Shown here in pieces: positions 1-13,200 of a DNA stretch of 64,000 nucleotides. The translations under genes were made by a program, and so were the position numbers. A model generated the notes under the pieces. The model saw only the letters and a list, made by a program, of their open reading frames with translations, ran no database searches and was not told the origin of the DNA. The stretch is from Owenia fusiformis (taxonomy: Eukaryota > Annelida > Polychaeta > Sabellida > Oweniidae). The DNA is taken from positions 37,191,759 to 37,255,758 of the forward strand of contig CAIIXF020000009.1 of assembly GCA_903813345.2 (NCBI GenBank), read 5' to 3'. The number at the start of each line of letters is the position of its first letter. Position 1 is the first letter of the stretch.

Positions 1-1045
1 ACAGATGTAATTGCACAATAGCATTGCACTAATTATTGTAATAAAGTCTGTTTCAAAGAGTCAACAAAATACTCATACAACCAAAAACATTTAAAAGTGG
101 CACTCATATGGCCATTTATATTTCATTTTTCGAAAAAGTACCGTTCTTTTGGCCATCTACCTTCATTCCCTAGATTTACACAACTGTATAAGTCTTCTGA
201 CTTATTCCTTGTTTTGGCTAAACCGACTACATGTAATTGACATCTTGATATCACAAACTAATTTTTCTTGAAGCTGAGCACATGTAGCTACACTACAAGG
301 TAAATGTACAATTACATATTGAGTGTTATACAAGCATTGAATATCTTTCTTCAAAAACAAAAATTCACTTCATTACTTTAACCAGAAGTCAAATTTTTAC
401 TATTCAGCAACATAAATGCCAAAAAACTGCAACAAAATATTTCTAAGATGACTGCCTATCAAGATTATATTGTTCCATCCACACAAACTATTACATATAC
501 TATACTAAATAATGCTATATGCTACATGTACTGAGAAGCCTGCCTCAGTATCATGTACAATACGTACATATACAAAGCGCCATCTATAGGCCACTTGTTG
601 ATCCAGACAAGATTATTCACTTTGATTTCTCACCAAAACTTATGTAACATCGTTTTTTTTTCAACGTTATTGCAGAAACAATGTAGAATGTCAGAAGAAT
701 GTCATTTGAATAGTCAGGAGAATAGCCGCAATCTCAAGACGTGGTAAAATTTTAGGCAAATGAGATATACATGTGATACTACTATGTGATGTAATTTCAA
801 CCTAAGTCGATTTTTCTGTAAAATTTTGAAAAAGTAGTCTCGCTTGCCTGCCTCATTGCTAGCTTTGCCGCCAATGACCATATATGGCAATTGTGTGTTT
901 ATATGTGGACCTTTTATTCCCTGGTTTCTAAATCACTGGTTTAATTGCTGTTCTATGTATTGTTCTCACTCATTTTAGCTATCCTGTTAATCTATCTCAC
1001 TCCTCTACTGTTCTAATTCTCACTGATCTTAGCTGTTCTTTTAAT
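1..1045. other. 3' UTR and downstream DNA of the MFS gene
   Basis: The sequence is AT-rich with no convincing open frame. The 64-codon frame at 553-747 has no splice or family support. The 3' UTR of the minus-strand transporter must lie in its right-hand part. Confidence 0.5.
913..918 (-). terminator. Candidate polyadenylation signal of the MFS gene
   Basis: TTTATT on the plus strand reads AATAAA on the minus strand, about 130 nt past the stop codon. This is the nearest canonical hexamer. Such hexamers are common by chance in AT-rich DNA. Confidence 0.3.
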
Positions 1046-1216
1046 TTACTTTACTCCTCTAATTTTCAGTACGAATACTCCACTCAGGAAGAAGTAGAAA
1101 GAAGAGAGCAGGAAGAGAATAATATAACCCAAGCCCAGCTCACAGTCTATACGTTCAAACACATCTAACAGCACGCCACCTATTGGGGTAGCAAGGGCCT
1201 GTGGGAGGATCATGGC
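1046..1216 (-). CDS. MFS transporter exon 17 (terminal; TM11-TM12)
   Basis: The acceptor is at 1218-1217, phase 0. The exon encodes residues 639-694, starting AMILPQALATPIGG (TM11) and continuing into a hydrophobic TM12 with many Phe and Leu. It ends with the cytoplasmic KIRGVK and stop TAA at 1048-1046. Confidence 0.88.
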   Translation of the reverse strand, partial: AMILPQALATPIGGVLLDVFERIDCELGLGYIILFLLSSFYFFLSGVFVLKIRGVK

Positions 1217-4200
1217 CTGAAAAAATTAATATAACATGTCATAATATTGACAATATCTATAGTAATTCAATATTATTTAGTATCTATAGGGTTAATGATG
1301 ATATGATCCTGACAACCTGATGTGAATTTGCAAAGGATCTTGTTATGAAACATCATATATGATTAAAAGGAGTGGGATTTGGACCAATCGGAAACAAGAC
1401 ATCCACATGATTATACAGTCATAATCACTAAATCCCGTAAATAAGTAGCAACAGTTTACAATATAATTCTGATAGCACGTACTCCATGTCTGAAACATAT
1501 CCGGCTAAAATCCACGGACATAGCAGATAAGTTGTATTTTACATGACGATGCGTCAGATATTGCGAAATCCAAATAATACAAAATGATCTAATATTGCAC
1601 TACATGACTGGTATCAATGAACTCTCCATAGTTATAACACTAAAGATCTCAAGCCCAAATGTTAACCACAAAATCTACAATGATAGAAATAGTACCCAGC
1701 ACATAATATTTATAGCAAGATCTATTTATGAAGATTTTGTGAAATGAAAATGATTTGGTACAACTTTACTCATAAATATTTTATTTAATTGTAATAATGG
1801 TACAGCTTGCAGGGGCGTTGCCAGCAAATGTCAAGGGGTGGTGCAAATTTTTGGGTTTACTTCACTGCGAGCGAAGCAAGTCTCAAAAAGTCTCAGAAAT
1901 TGTGTATGGTGCATGCTAAGCATTTCAAACTACAATATGGCCCCACACTATGTGGTGGGGACATAATAATTTGTTAATTTCCTTGCAACAACTTATCAAT
2001 GTGGGTTGAATACAGAAATAGTGATTAAAATCATTTTATGAATGGGGTACTAGAATATGACTCATTGAATCACAAGTAAAATAGTATGACTTAATATATT
2101 GCATTCTGGTTTTCACATTTTCATTTTACCACATGATGTAATGTACATAATGTGGTATTTCCAATCAGAATGTAAATAACAATGTTCACTGAGAGGGGGT
2201 GAGGATAATTAAATAAGAATAAGAAAATTGATGAAATTCATAATCAGTTTCAAATATTAAGAAATGCAGAATTCAACAGGCCCGTAGCCAGGGGGGGGGG
2301 GGGTTCGATGGGTTCCCCCTGGCCAAGAAATCTTTCAAAATCATGCAGTTTTTCACCATTCTGAGCACTTTTTAAGTGATTCTGGCCATTTTTGGACCAA
2401 GATTGTCACAAGTGAACCCCCCTGGAATTTTTCAAGAGTGAACCCCCTTGGCCAATCCTGGCTACGGGCCTGTTCAATGATGCAATTTATGACAATCTAA
2501 GATGATACATTTACCAATTCTATTAACAAACCATAAACAAACCAGCAACATGTATTTGATCACATACATTCAATTAGATTATTTGGTTATAAGATAAAAG
2601 TGATATCTCATACCTGAGACCAAACTGCAATATCCTTAGCTTTATCCTTGTCATCATCAAGTACATCCATTACCAAGGCAAAGTCCACAGCTTGGAAAGA
2701 CCCCAGACCCATACCTATAAAAGTTAAACAAAATATTTTAATCAGACGGTCTCTTCCTTTTCCACTGTGGGTATTACATGTACGTACAGGGTGAGCCAAA
2801 AGATTTCAAAGAACTTCATTTATGCTTAAATTCAGATATACATATATATAAATTCTTATCTACTTGTAAAATACCCTTGCAACAAGGATGGAGTGAACCA
2901 AAAAATTCATTTTTTTCAGTTTAAGACCTCCTAGACTTCCACATGCAGTCATACGTTCCTACCTTGTTGGCTATGTTCCTTTCACCCGAACCACATTCTC
3001 ACAACCCATATATTGACAATTTTCTCTCTCCCAAACTTATTTCTCCACTTGAGCATTGAGTTCCCAGATTGCGAATACGCAGCTTTGGAAGAGAGGAACT
3101 GGAGGTTCGCGACTAAAGAACTGATATTTGTGTTGTGAAAACATGGTCCGGGTGGAAGGAACCTGGTTATGATGACGTGAGAATGGGTTAACAATAGTAT
3201 ATGGGTGTGAGCAGATTAAAACCACTCACTCAAAACTTACCATAGATCACTGACAGGGCTATTGCAACATAGTATGCATACTCCCCCCTCATGAAGGACA
3301 ATATGCTCGTTGTTATGCACATCATTAATGCTGAAAATAACATCCAATAATGTATATCATCTCTTTTAACTGCGGTGGCATCTTTTAATTTAGTTTAAAA
3401 AGACAAAGTAATTTGAATTTTGCTTATATAGATGTCTCTGCTGTAAATTGAATAATGATGAATTCTGACATTTGAATTAAGGTACGTTCTTTCATTGGAA
3501 GCCATTATTCAAACTCGATATTCCATTGCCCGGCATGGACCAATTTGGTAACATTATTACTCATATTTTGAAGACAAGAACTGTCAACTAAACTTGAATA
3601 TAACCATATTTTTCATAATGTTCATTTCTAATGAAATTCTTGGTCCAAAGAGAATTTTATAGAAATATTTTTATTACTAAATTGTTCCATGCTGGGCAAT
3701 GGAGTATCAAGTTTGAGTAATGGCTACCAAACCTCCTTGGTAATCTCACGAACAATCTGAGTGTTTTTTAGTTGGTTTGCATATAGGTCTGCTAAAAGCA
3801 GTTCCACTTGACCAAAAATTGATGAAGAATGTATAGCAATTAAAATATCATTGTGTGATTGAAAAATGTTGCATTAAAAGAATAAAAAAAATATATAAGC
3901 TATACGAAATACATTTTTATGTTTAATAATAATCAATTCCTACCTGATGTAATAACTAAAGGTTTTCTTCGCCCAATTCTATCTGATACAATACCACAAG
4001 CTATGGAGCTGAAAAATAAAATTGAACCTCAAGTACATCTACTTTAAATTATAATGAAACATGGTCTCATTTTCTAACCAAGTATAATTCTAACATTTCA
4101 AAGATTTATGAAGTACGCTGTGTATTCAGTATTAACCATGGTAACCGTGGTTAAAAATACCGAGAGCTGTTTTTATTTCAAAAAGGTTAAAAAAAAAAAA

Positions 4201-7200
4201 CTTTCTTGATGCTCGATGCTACCAAACCATATGAGAATGGTGGAAATCATATTCCAATGTATAACTTCAATCCATTCTGAATGTACATTGTATTTGATGG
4301 TGTGACTCCTTACCTTATGGCTGCTGCACCAAGCAATGGAAGCAGCATTAGAGCAACAGAACGTTCAGGGGACCAGCAGTATGGAAGGTTGACCATATCA
4401 GACAACCAATATTCCAGAAATCTGAAATTATAAAAGTCATGATAATTATACATAAAGAACATCCCAAGCTAGGATGAGGTCATTGACACAGTTGTCTTGT
4501 CACTTTTCATGGAAAAAAATAAAAAGAGCATAGAGTCTTGCTTCACTTGTTGCAATTTACCTCATCACTAATTTAGACCTTGCTCTACACCATTCTAGCT
4601 AGGTCTAAATTGTAGCTAGGTCTAAATTGTAACTAGGTCTAAATTATAGCTAGGTCTAAATTGCAACTAGGTCTAAATTGTAGCTAGGTCAAAATTGTAA
4701 CTAGGTCTAAATTGTAGCTAGGTCTAAATTGTAACTAGGTCTAAATTGTAGCTAGGTCTAAATTGTAACTAGGTCTAAATTGTAGCTAGCTGCACACCGT
4801 ACACCATCAATCACCACTGTACATTATGAAATTACAATATGTACAGCTTTTCTTGGACCAACCTCTTGAGTTTGAGTTTTTAAAATAAGTATGACAATGG
4901 ATTTTCAGTAAATACAAACAAAGACCATATTCTGTCTCTCTGTCAGATACCATCTTGAAAATATGAACTCACCCTGTAACAGTGGAGACACCCTGCTGCA
5001 TCAGGAATCTGGTGAAAAACACCCACCTAAAGTCATGGTCTGAAAACAAAGCAACATTTAAACCAATGTAAAAAGCATATTTTAGAAAAATATGAAGGAT
5101 TTCATTTCAAGCAGAGATGCATATTTCTTTTTAAATGCCCCATTTTGAATTTAAAGGCCATTCAGAAATTCACTTTGAACAGAGATAAAGCATTTATCCT
5201 TTTTTAAAATTAAAGGCGCACTTTGGGAATTTTCAACATTTTTGGGCAAAATAAAGACATACATTTAAATTTCATAGTATGTCCAATGTGTTGATAAGAA
5301 CCTTATCTTTCATTTGACACCAACAACAGCTCAAATGGACCACAGCAAAGCTTATAATAAATGTCAAGCTTTATATACATGTATCAAGTTTTTATCAATG
5401 TCATTGAAAAGGATGGCAGAGTTGTTTGTATTACATGATACATTCATTTTTATAGAAGTTTCGCCATCTTTTAAATCGATAGTAATTTAAAACATGCTCT
5501 TTGTTTACATGTGCATGCATGTCTAATGATCTCTGAACTACAAATGCTTTTTTGACGTTTTTCTATGTGAGTTACTTTTTTCTTGGTTCAATATAAAAGC
5601 AAATCAAACTTTGTGTCACATTTGAGCTAGTGTATGAGTAACACGTTTCAATGACTACTTTTTTATTTTTCGTCTAAATTAAGTATAGTGCAGCTTTAAC
5701 CTAAGCTGGAATTCCTTTAGACTTTACAGTAGCCTAGACTGAGTTTAATTTCAATATTCTACCTTTTAAAGGCTCCCAATAGCCTTTTAAGATCTTCCTC
5801 CATTCTATGGGTTCGTGTATGGGTTTGGCTGGTTCCTCTGGTGTTGTGAACACTGTGATGAGTACAGTTATCACCACAACTCCTGTCACACACCCATAGA
5901 CACTGAATACACCCATTTGCTAGAAATACATGTACATCAATATACACTTGCACTATTTATCACAAACAAGTTACACTAAATGTTGTTCAAAAGAGAGTTT
6001 CTTTAGTAAACTTACTTCCATCATCAATATTGCGAATGAATTAATATTAAACAACTGAAATCTTGGGTAATATTATATTCATGGATAAGTTAACATTTTC
6101 AATTGATTCTCGATCACCTTGATGAAACTATGAGAAAATCCAAGAAATCTTAAACAATCAAAGTATATCTGTGGAATGTTTCCAATAATCTTACCAGGAA
6201 GAACAGTCCAACTGCAGCACCAGAAATGTTCCCAAAGAGGATCATGAAGCCCATGACACCTGAGTTGAGACCTGCGGAGAAAGAATTCATTATTTCACTT
6301 TATTTCAAGTTATTGTACAAACATAGGTGTAATCACCAATCACCAGGGTTAACATTCAGGGCAATTGTGGATTAAATGAAGAATTATTTTATTTGATTGT
6401 CACATTTTCAAATGCAAAATAGACTGAAAAGTCGAATATGCGAGGAATAAAGTACTATTCTAGTATACACATAAAGTCAGTATTCAAAATATTATTATCA
6501 TATAACTGCCAAAAACAAATAGATTTACATTACATACTCCATTCATTCAACTAAAGAAAGGAATGGATTGAAAAATGCAAAAGCACAGTGATATTCAGGC
6601 CCAAGGGCTCAGGAGTTAAAGTTCATTTTTACCTCTCTGTTCAGGTCTTGATTTATCAGCAATAAGAGCATTTAGAGGCACAGTGACACATGTGAAACAC
6701 GTGATAACAAGTAAGTAGAATCCGATATAGAGGCCTGAAAATATAGGGTTTTCATTATTGGAATGTATTGTAATATTATGTCTCGAATTAAGACGCAAAT
6801 AAGTAATACACACATGTACAATAGATACATATATAAGGGCTGTTTAAAATAAAATAACTTCTACTTATCATTGTCATACCAAGAAACATCCCTAGAAAAC
6901 TTTTCAAATCAATTTGTCAGGTGGTCATTTACTCATATACTCATTGTGTATCTCCTTTTCATAAAGGGCAATAAAGATATACATACAAACATGAGAAAAA
7001 TAAGACATCTTCACATCTTTTACTTCATGGGTGAATTAAACAAATGCAAAGCAAGTCAATGAAGACATGAATAGATGTGAATTAAAATTTCCCTCACCTA
7101 TATTTCCAAAGCGCTCCTCCTCAATCACATCAAAGTTGGTATCCTGACCACTTTTCTTATTAACTTCGGGGATATTTACGCCACCTTGTTGTTGAGGCAC

Positions 7201-10200
7201 TGAATCTTTATGGTGGTGGCCATTGGTGTATGCCAGTGGGAGATAGGTTGTTGTGTTCAAGTATGGCTTACACCTTTGTTCAACCAGGTCTATCATGCAC
7301 TAGAAAGAGAGAGATTATCTAAATGTTTATGCAATATTGGACTACAGCTTTATGCATGGTGATGTGAAAATTCTCTTGTCATCCTTCATTCTGTATAAAA
7401 ATGAACATTCCATTTACCGGTATACGTTTAATGTTTCTTCAACACTGTATTATAAAAGAATACATAGCCAAAACACCATATATGGTATACTGACTTGACA
7501 AATGAAACAAGGCATTAATAGGCAAAATGTCACCACTTGCTATTTGTAACAGATGCCAAACGCCAACTGCAGGGCACAGAAACACGTCACAAAAAGTTGG
7601 AGACCATAACAATAATTGTCACCACTTGTGGGGGTGACATAAAAATTGTGATAAAAACTATATAGAATTCTACTCACCACATTTGTAGCATTTGTGGTAT
7701 TGGTATTCAACGGAGCTTGCCTGGAATGAAAAACAATAACAATTAACATCGGATTTTATTTTGTTTTTCATCATTTTATTTTCATTTTTATTTTATTGCT
7801 CTGTATGGGATTTCAACTGTTTCACACAGTCATTGCAACTGAAATTTTAGGAATATTATTGAATATTATGGGTAGGCGCACAAAGAAGTTATTTTCATAT
7901 GGAATAGCCCCCTCCCCATATATCAAAAATTATCAATGTTCATTTGGGTTTCATTTTTTCAATATATTTATATTCTCCATTGATGAAATCATAATTAACG
8001 CCAAAAGACTACAAAAACAATTTTAGCAGAAATTACTATGGATGGAATTATGCTTGATGAGTGAATCCTTATTGATGGTATTGATGGAATCCTTATTGAT
8101 AGTATTGATGGAATCCTTATTCATATTATTGATGGAATCCTTATTCATGGTATTGATGGAATCCTTATTCATGGTATTGATGGAATCCTTATTCATGGTA
8201 TTGATGGAATCCTTATTCATGGTATTGATGGAATCCTTATTCATGGTATTGATGGAATCCTTATTCATGGTATTGATGGAATCCTTATTCATGGTATTGA
8301 TGGAATCCTTATTCATGGTATTGATGGAATCCTTATTCATGGTATTGATGGAATCCTTATTCATGATATTGATGGAATCCTTATTCATGGTATTGATGGA
8401 ATCCTTATTCATGGTATTGATGGAATCCTTGTTGATGGTATTGATGGAATCCTTATTCATGGTATTGGTGGAATCCTTATTGTTGGTATTGATGGAATCC
8501 TTATTCATGGTATTGATGGAATCCTTATTCATGGTATTGATGGAATCCTTATTCATGGTATTGATGGAATCCTTATTGTTGGTATTGATGGAATCCTTAT
8601 TCATGGTATTGATGGAATCCTTATTCATGGTATTGGTGGAATCCTTATTCATGGTGTTGGTGGAAGGTTGCTTGCCAGTTTCTGTTATGTAAGACATTTC
8701 AAATAGTCATGGTATTGATGGAATCCTTATTCATGGTATTGATGGAATCCTTATTCATGGTATTGATGGAATCCTTGTTGATGGTATTGATGGAATCCTT
8801 ATTCATGGTATTGGTGGAATCCTTATTGTTGGTATTGATTGAATCCTTATTCATGGTATTGATGGAATCCTTATTCATGGTATTGGTGGAATCCTTATTC
8901 ATGGTGTTGGTGGAAGGTTGCTTGCCAGTTTCTGTTATGTAAGACATTTCAAATAGTGTTCAAATTAATCTTTAAAAACATTGCAGCATTCAATTTCCTA
9001 TGATAAATTATATTCTTACATAAAGAAAAATCAATGCAAAATTGCCAATACATTGTGTTATTAACACTTTTCCCATTCATCATGTTTTTATTGTAACAAA
9101 TTAGTTGATGATTTAAACAGAACCACTTGTATTGAGGCCCACTTTGCATTGATCTTCATCTATGTAAAAAGCTGCAAAGGTCGTTCAACTACAATGGCCT
9201 GAAATGTTTTGATAAAAATAGTGTTGATTATTGACGCTATTTTATTAATCAATATTGTAAAAGGATGCAATGTTTTTGTTCTCTTGTTTCTGTGTTATAT
9301 TTCTGCTTATAATGTGGTCTAAAATAAGAAGAGGTTTGGACATGAGTAATTTTATACAACAAATCAAAATAGAGACCCTGGAGTTCCAGCCTTAGAGGCT
9401 GCAATAAGCTAATTCACTCTTCTCTTTCCATTCAAAGGAAAATGGTGGCATGATTTGATAATGTTCGAGTATGACGTCAAACCTGCCAGCCACTCTACAG
9501 GAAGTATTGTGTGTTTTGAATGTTTTCACAATGGAAACATATATTATATATTATGCCCGAGTCTTTTCACACTTAATTCAACATTGGTGGATTGGTTTGG
9601 CTTGACAGTTGAAGAGTTGTTTCTGGGATTTGTTTAGATTGTTTGTTTTAATTTGTTTAATGCTATGCTATAAGATTTTAATACGTGACCATCTAAGGTG
9701 AACAATTTAATCAGGCTACCTTTGAATGGGTCAACAATTATTAGTTTTTGAATAACCTAACTATTCTTAAACTAGATCAATCTGATGAACGGGATGATTA
9801 ATGAATTGCAGCCTCCGAGTCATCTTGGTTCACAGTGGAGGTATACAATTTCCACAGTCTACCTGAAGCTGGGTGAACAATTGTAGGTGATGAAATATAC
9901 TTACAACATTACTTTAGGGGCACTAAAGGCCATTCCCCACAGGGCAAGGCTAAGCATGAGGGTAGCGCCAAGCATGACTGGACGTCTCTTTCCCCACTTT
10001 GAGACCAGTCTATCACTCTTCATTCCCACAAGAGGACCACTAATGAACGTCACAACTGAAATATGACAAAGGTCAAGGACATATACAACATATGTATTGA
10101 AGTCTATATTAGAAAATATGCATATCTTTGAAAGGAGTGGTATTGATATGGTGAACTTTTTGAACACGCGTTTCTATTTAACCAGTCATCAAAACATTCT

Positions 10201-13200
10201 GAAAATTTTACACATCGTCAATTTAATGGTCATCTTTTGGATGGTTACATTATAAATTGAAATATATATATACAGTATATACTTTTCTCTATATTGTTTT
10301 AGAAAACACATCAGACATCAACAATTATTATATTTTGAATAACCCAACTATTCTTAAACTAGATCAATCTGATGAACGGGATGATTAATGAATTGAATAG
10401 TTTGTTCTTGGTATCATACGTTCGGAATGAAATGAAACATCTATCCGAACCTCATTGGAACAAATCGACATAAACACAATGTGTTTAGGTCTCTCAATAT
10501 TGTAATTGTACAAAGGAAAGTTTGGTTGATTTAAAAAAAGTATCTTGTTAATGAAATAAAAGGTTTATCTTAATTTTTATCTATTTTGGGGGGATTTTGT
10601 TTTAAGTTTTTGCATACTTTTTGTTAAATCAACCAAAATTTCCTTTGTATAACTATAATATTGAAAAATCTAAGAAAATGTTGCATGTGCTATTTTGTTC
10701 CAACAAGGTTCGGAAAAACATTTTATTTCATTCTCAAGAATTGGTAGAAATGAAAAAGACAGTTTCTGGGTCTGAAAGTGAAGAAATGATCGACTTACTT
10801 GCACCCCCTGCTACCATGCCACCCAGCCACCGTCCCTTTCCTGTTGTTCCCACCATGGCGTGAATTTGAGCAGGGACAACTGCAAACAAATTATAATAAT
10901 TAAAAAGTCAGAACAAACTTGATAAAAAATACAGGGATCTAGCAAAAATGTAGTAACGACTGAAAGAAGCAGGTAGAAAATGCACATTAACCATGATTAA
11001 ACATAACAGTGGTAATTAGGGTTTACCTCAAACATTACTAAGAAAGAGATTAATGTATGTTACTTTAAGAAAGACAAAAACAAAAAGACTAAATAAATAT
11101 AAGAACAATTTCTGAAAACCCCTTCAGTCATCAGAGCCTAAATAAAATACTTACTTCAATAAAATGTTCTTACTTTCCACAGAAAGAATGAGGCACTTAA
11201 ACTGAATCAAACCATGGGCCTAATCACCTTTGAGGCAGACGAGGCATTTGACTTTTACTAAAAAATCTTTTCTTATTGTCATCAAATTCTCCTGTTACAA
11301 TTACACTTACATGTATTTAGAACCTGGTATTCAAGACGTTAAACAAAAATACTATTTTATGGCCTTACCTTCCACGGAGAGAATTAGAAACATAAGACTG
11401 AGTCCATACCAGGACAGATTCAGAAGAAAGATGTGGCATTTTGATAGAGGTTTTGGCAACTCATCAATTTCTAATCGCTCAGGAACAGATGTGCTAAAAT
11501 AAAAACAAATGCTTTGTTTATAATCTTTTCATTTTCATGTTGAATGTGTTAGAACATTTGATTCTCTGATGAAAAACTAAGATACAAAAAAAATATGTTA
11601 TTGTAATAACTACAGGTAATTGAAAATATCATGATAGGGTAAAAGTAAACCATTTGAAATAATGCAAAAATGACAGTAACAGCTATTTCAGAAAAATGCT
11701 CAGGTTTGAGGGTCAGAAGATATGCATTTATTGTTTGAACCAGATAGCTAATCTTTCATATACTGAGATTTATATTGTGGTAGAAGATATAGCACTCTAT
11801 GATACTACAGGGTGAGATGCGCATTGTAGCAGAAACTACAACTATTCTTTGATACTCACAGGTGATGTTCCTCAGTATAGAGTTGTTTCATACTGTCTTC
11901 TAAGTCTACTACATTGGCACCTTGGATAGCAACATCTGAAATACACAAAATAGACCAAGATTTAATAAAAAATATACTAGTCTTCTAAGCCTACTATATT
12001 GGCACCTTGGATAGCAACATCTGAAAAACACAAAATAGACCAAGAATTAATAATAAATAGACTAGTGCATTTTGTGTTTCATATCTAATATGCATTACTA
12101 GGATTTGACCAAAAAAAAGAGCAGTAATGCCATTCATTAATAATTTAAATAATCAAAAAGGATTCAGCCCTGATTTTACCATTTACCACTTCTGGTTGAC
12201 CTTCTTGCTATAAATATTTTAGATCCATTTGTGGAATGATTATAGTCGCTGTGTGACTTGTATTCTTGTGTAATAAGGTAAGGTAGTTCTCCTTTATTAC
12301 ATGAAAATCTGACTTGAAAATTGATTCCTCTTTGACAGACGTCTCTTCAAATCCTTGAGAGATGCCTATCGAATTGGAAAATAAGTAGACAATCCAAAGT
12401 GACTTTGGAACGTGTTCTTTGTCTCTGATTTCGCATATGCTGAAGGTAATCTATCAGTCTCTGATTGCCTGAATGTCTGATGTGTTAAAAGAGTTTAAAT
12501 GGAAAACTAATATGTTCAAACACTTGACTCCCCAAATGAGGTGTTCTTTTCCAATTTGTCTAAATGAGGATATCAAAGACTTTCTAAATCTGGACCATGA
12601 TTCTAGCTCTGGCCTAGAAATAGTTAGTGAGGTAGCACCGAAAAATGTACCCGCTTCTGAACAAATTGAAATTACTTGTTTCTTATGTATTTTTATGTGA
12701 TTCTTCAGAAAATTTTAGTCTGACGTGCCGTATCCGGGGCGAAAGTTGTCAAAATTGGGTTTTTGACCCTAAAAAGGAAAATTACAGGGGGTACATTATC
12801 ATCATTGAATAATTCATTCAGTTGGTCTTCAATCATCATAATAATTTTATTGAGAGTTGATGAGATCATTTTAAGGTAGTATGCAAAGTTTCAATGGTCT
12901 GCCACTTGTGGTTGCCATGGAAACCACAATTTTTGCTGAGAAAATCCTTAATTTTGGTAAAACCTGTACCTGTACATAATATAGAATGTGGATTATTTTT
13001 CAAATCAACAGGTATCAGAACATTTTAGCATTCTCAAAATTACCAGGGCAGTTCAAACATTTATTTAAATATAAAGGATATTGCAATTAACATAACTGGG
13101 GAGTGTCAAAGACCATACAATTATATAAGTGATCAAAAGTGGGCGTCGCCCTCATCATAGTAGATGGTTGCCATTCTCTAAAAATACAGAGTTTTACTTG

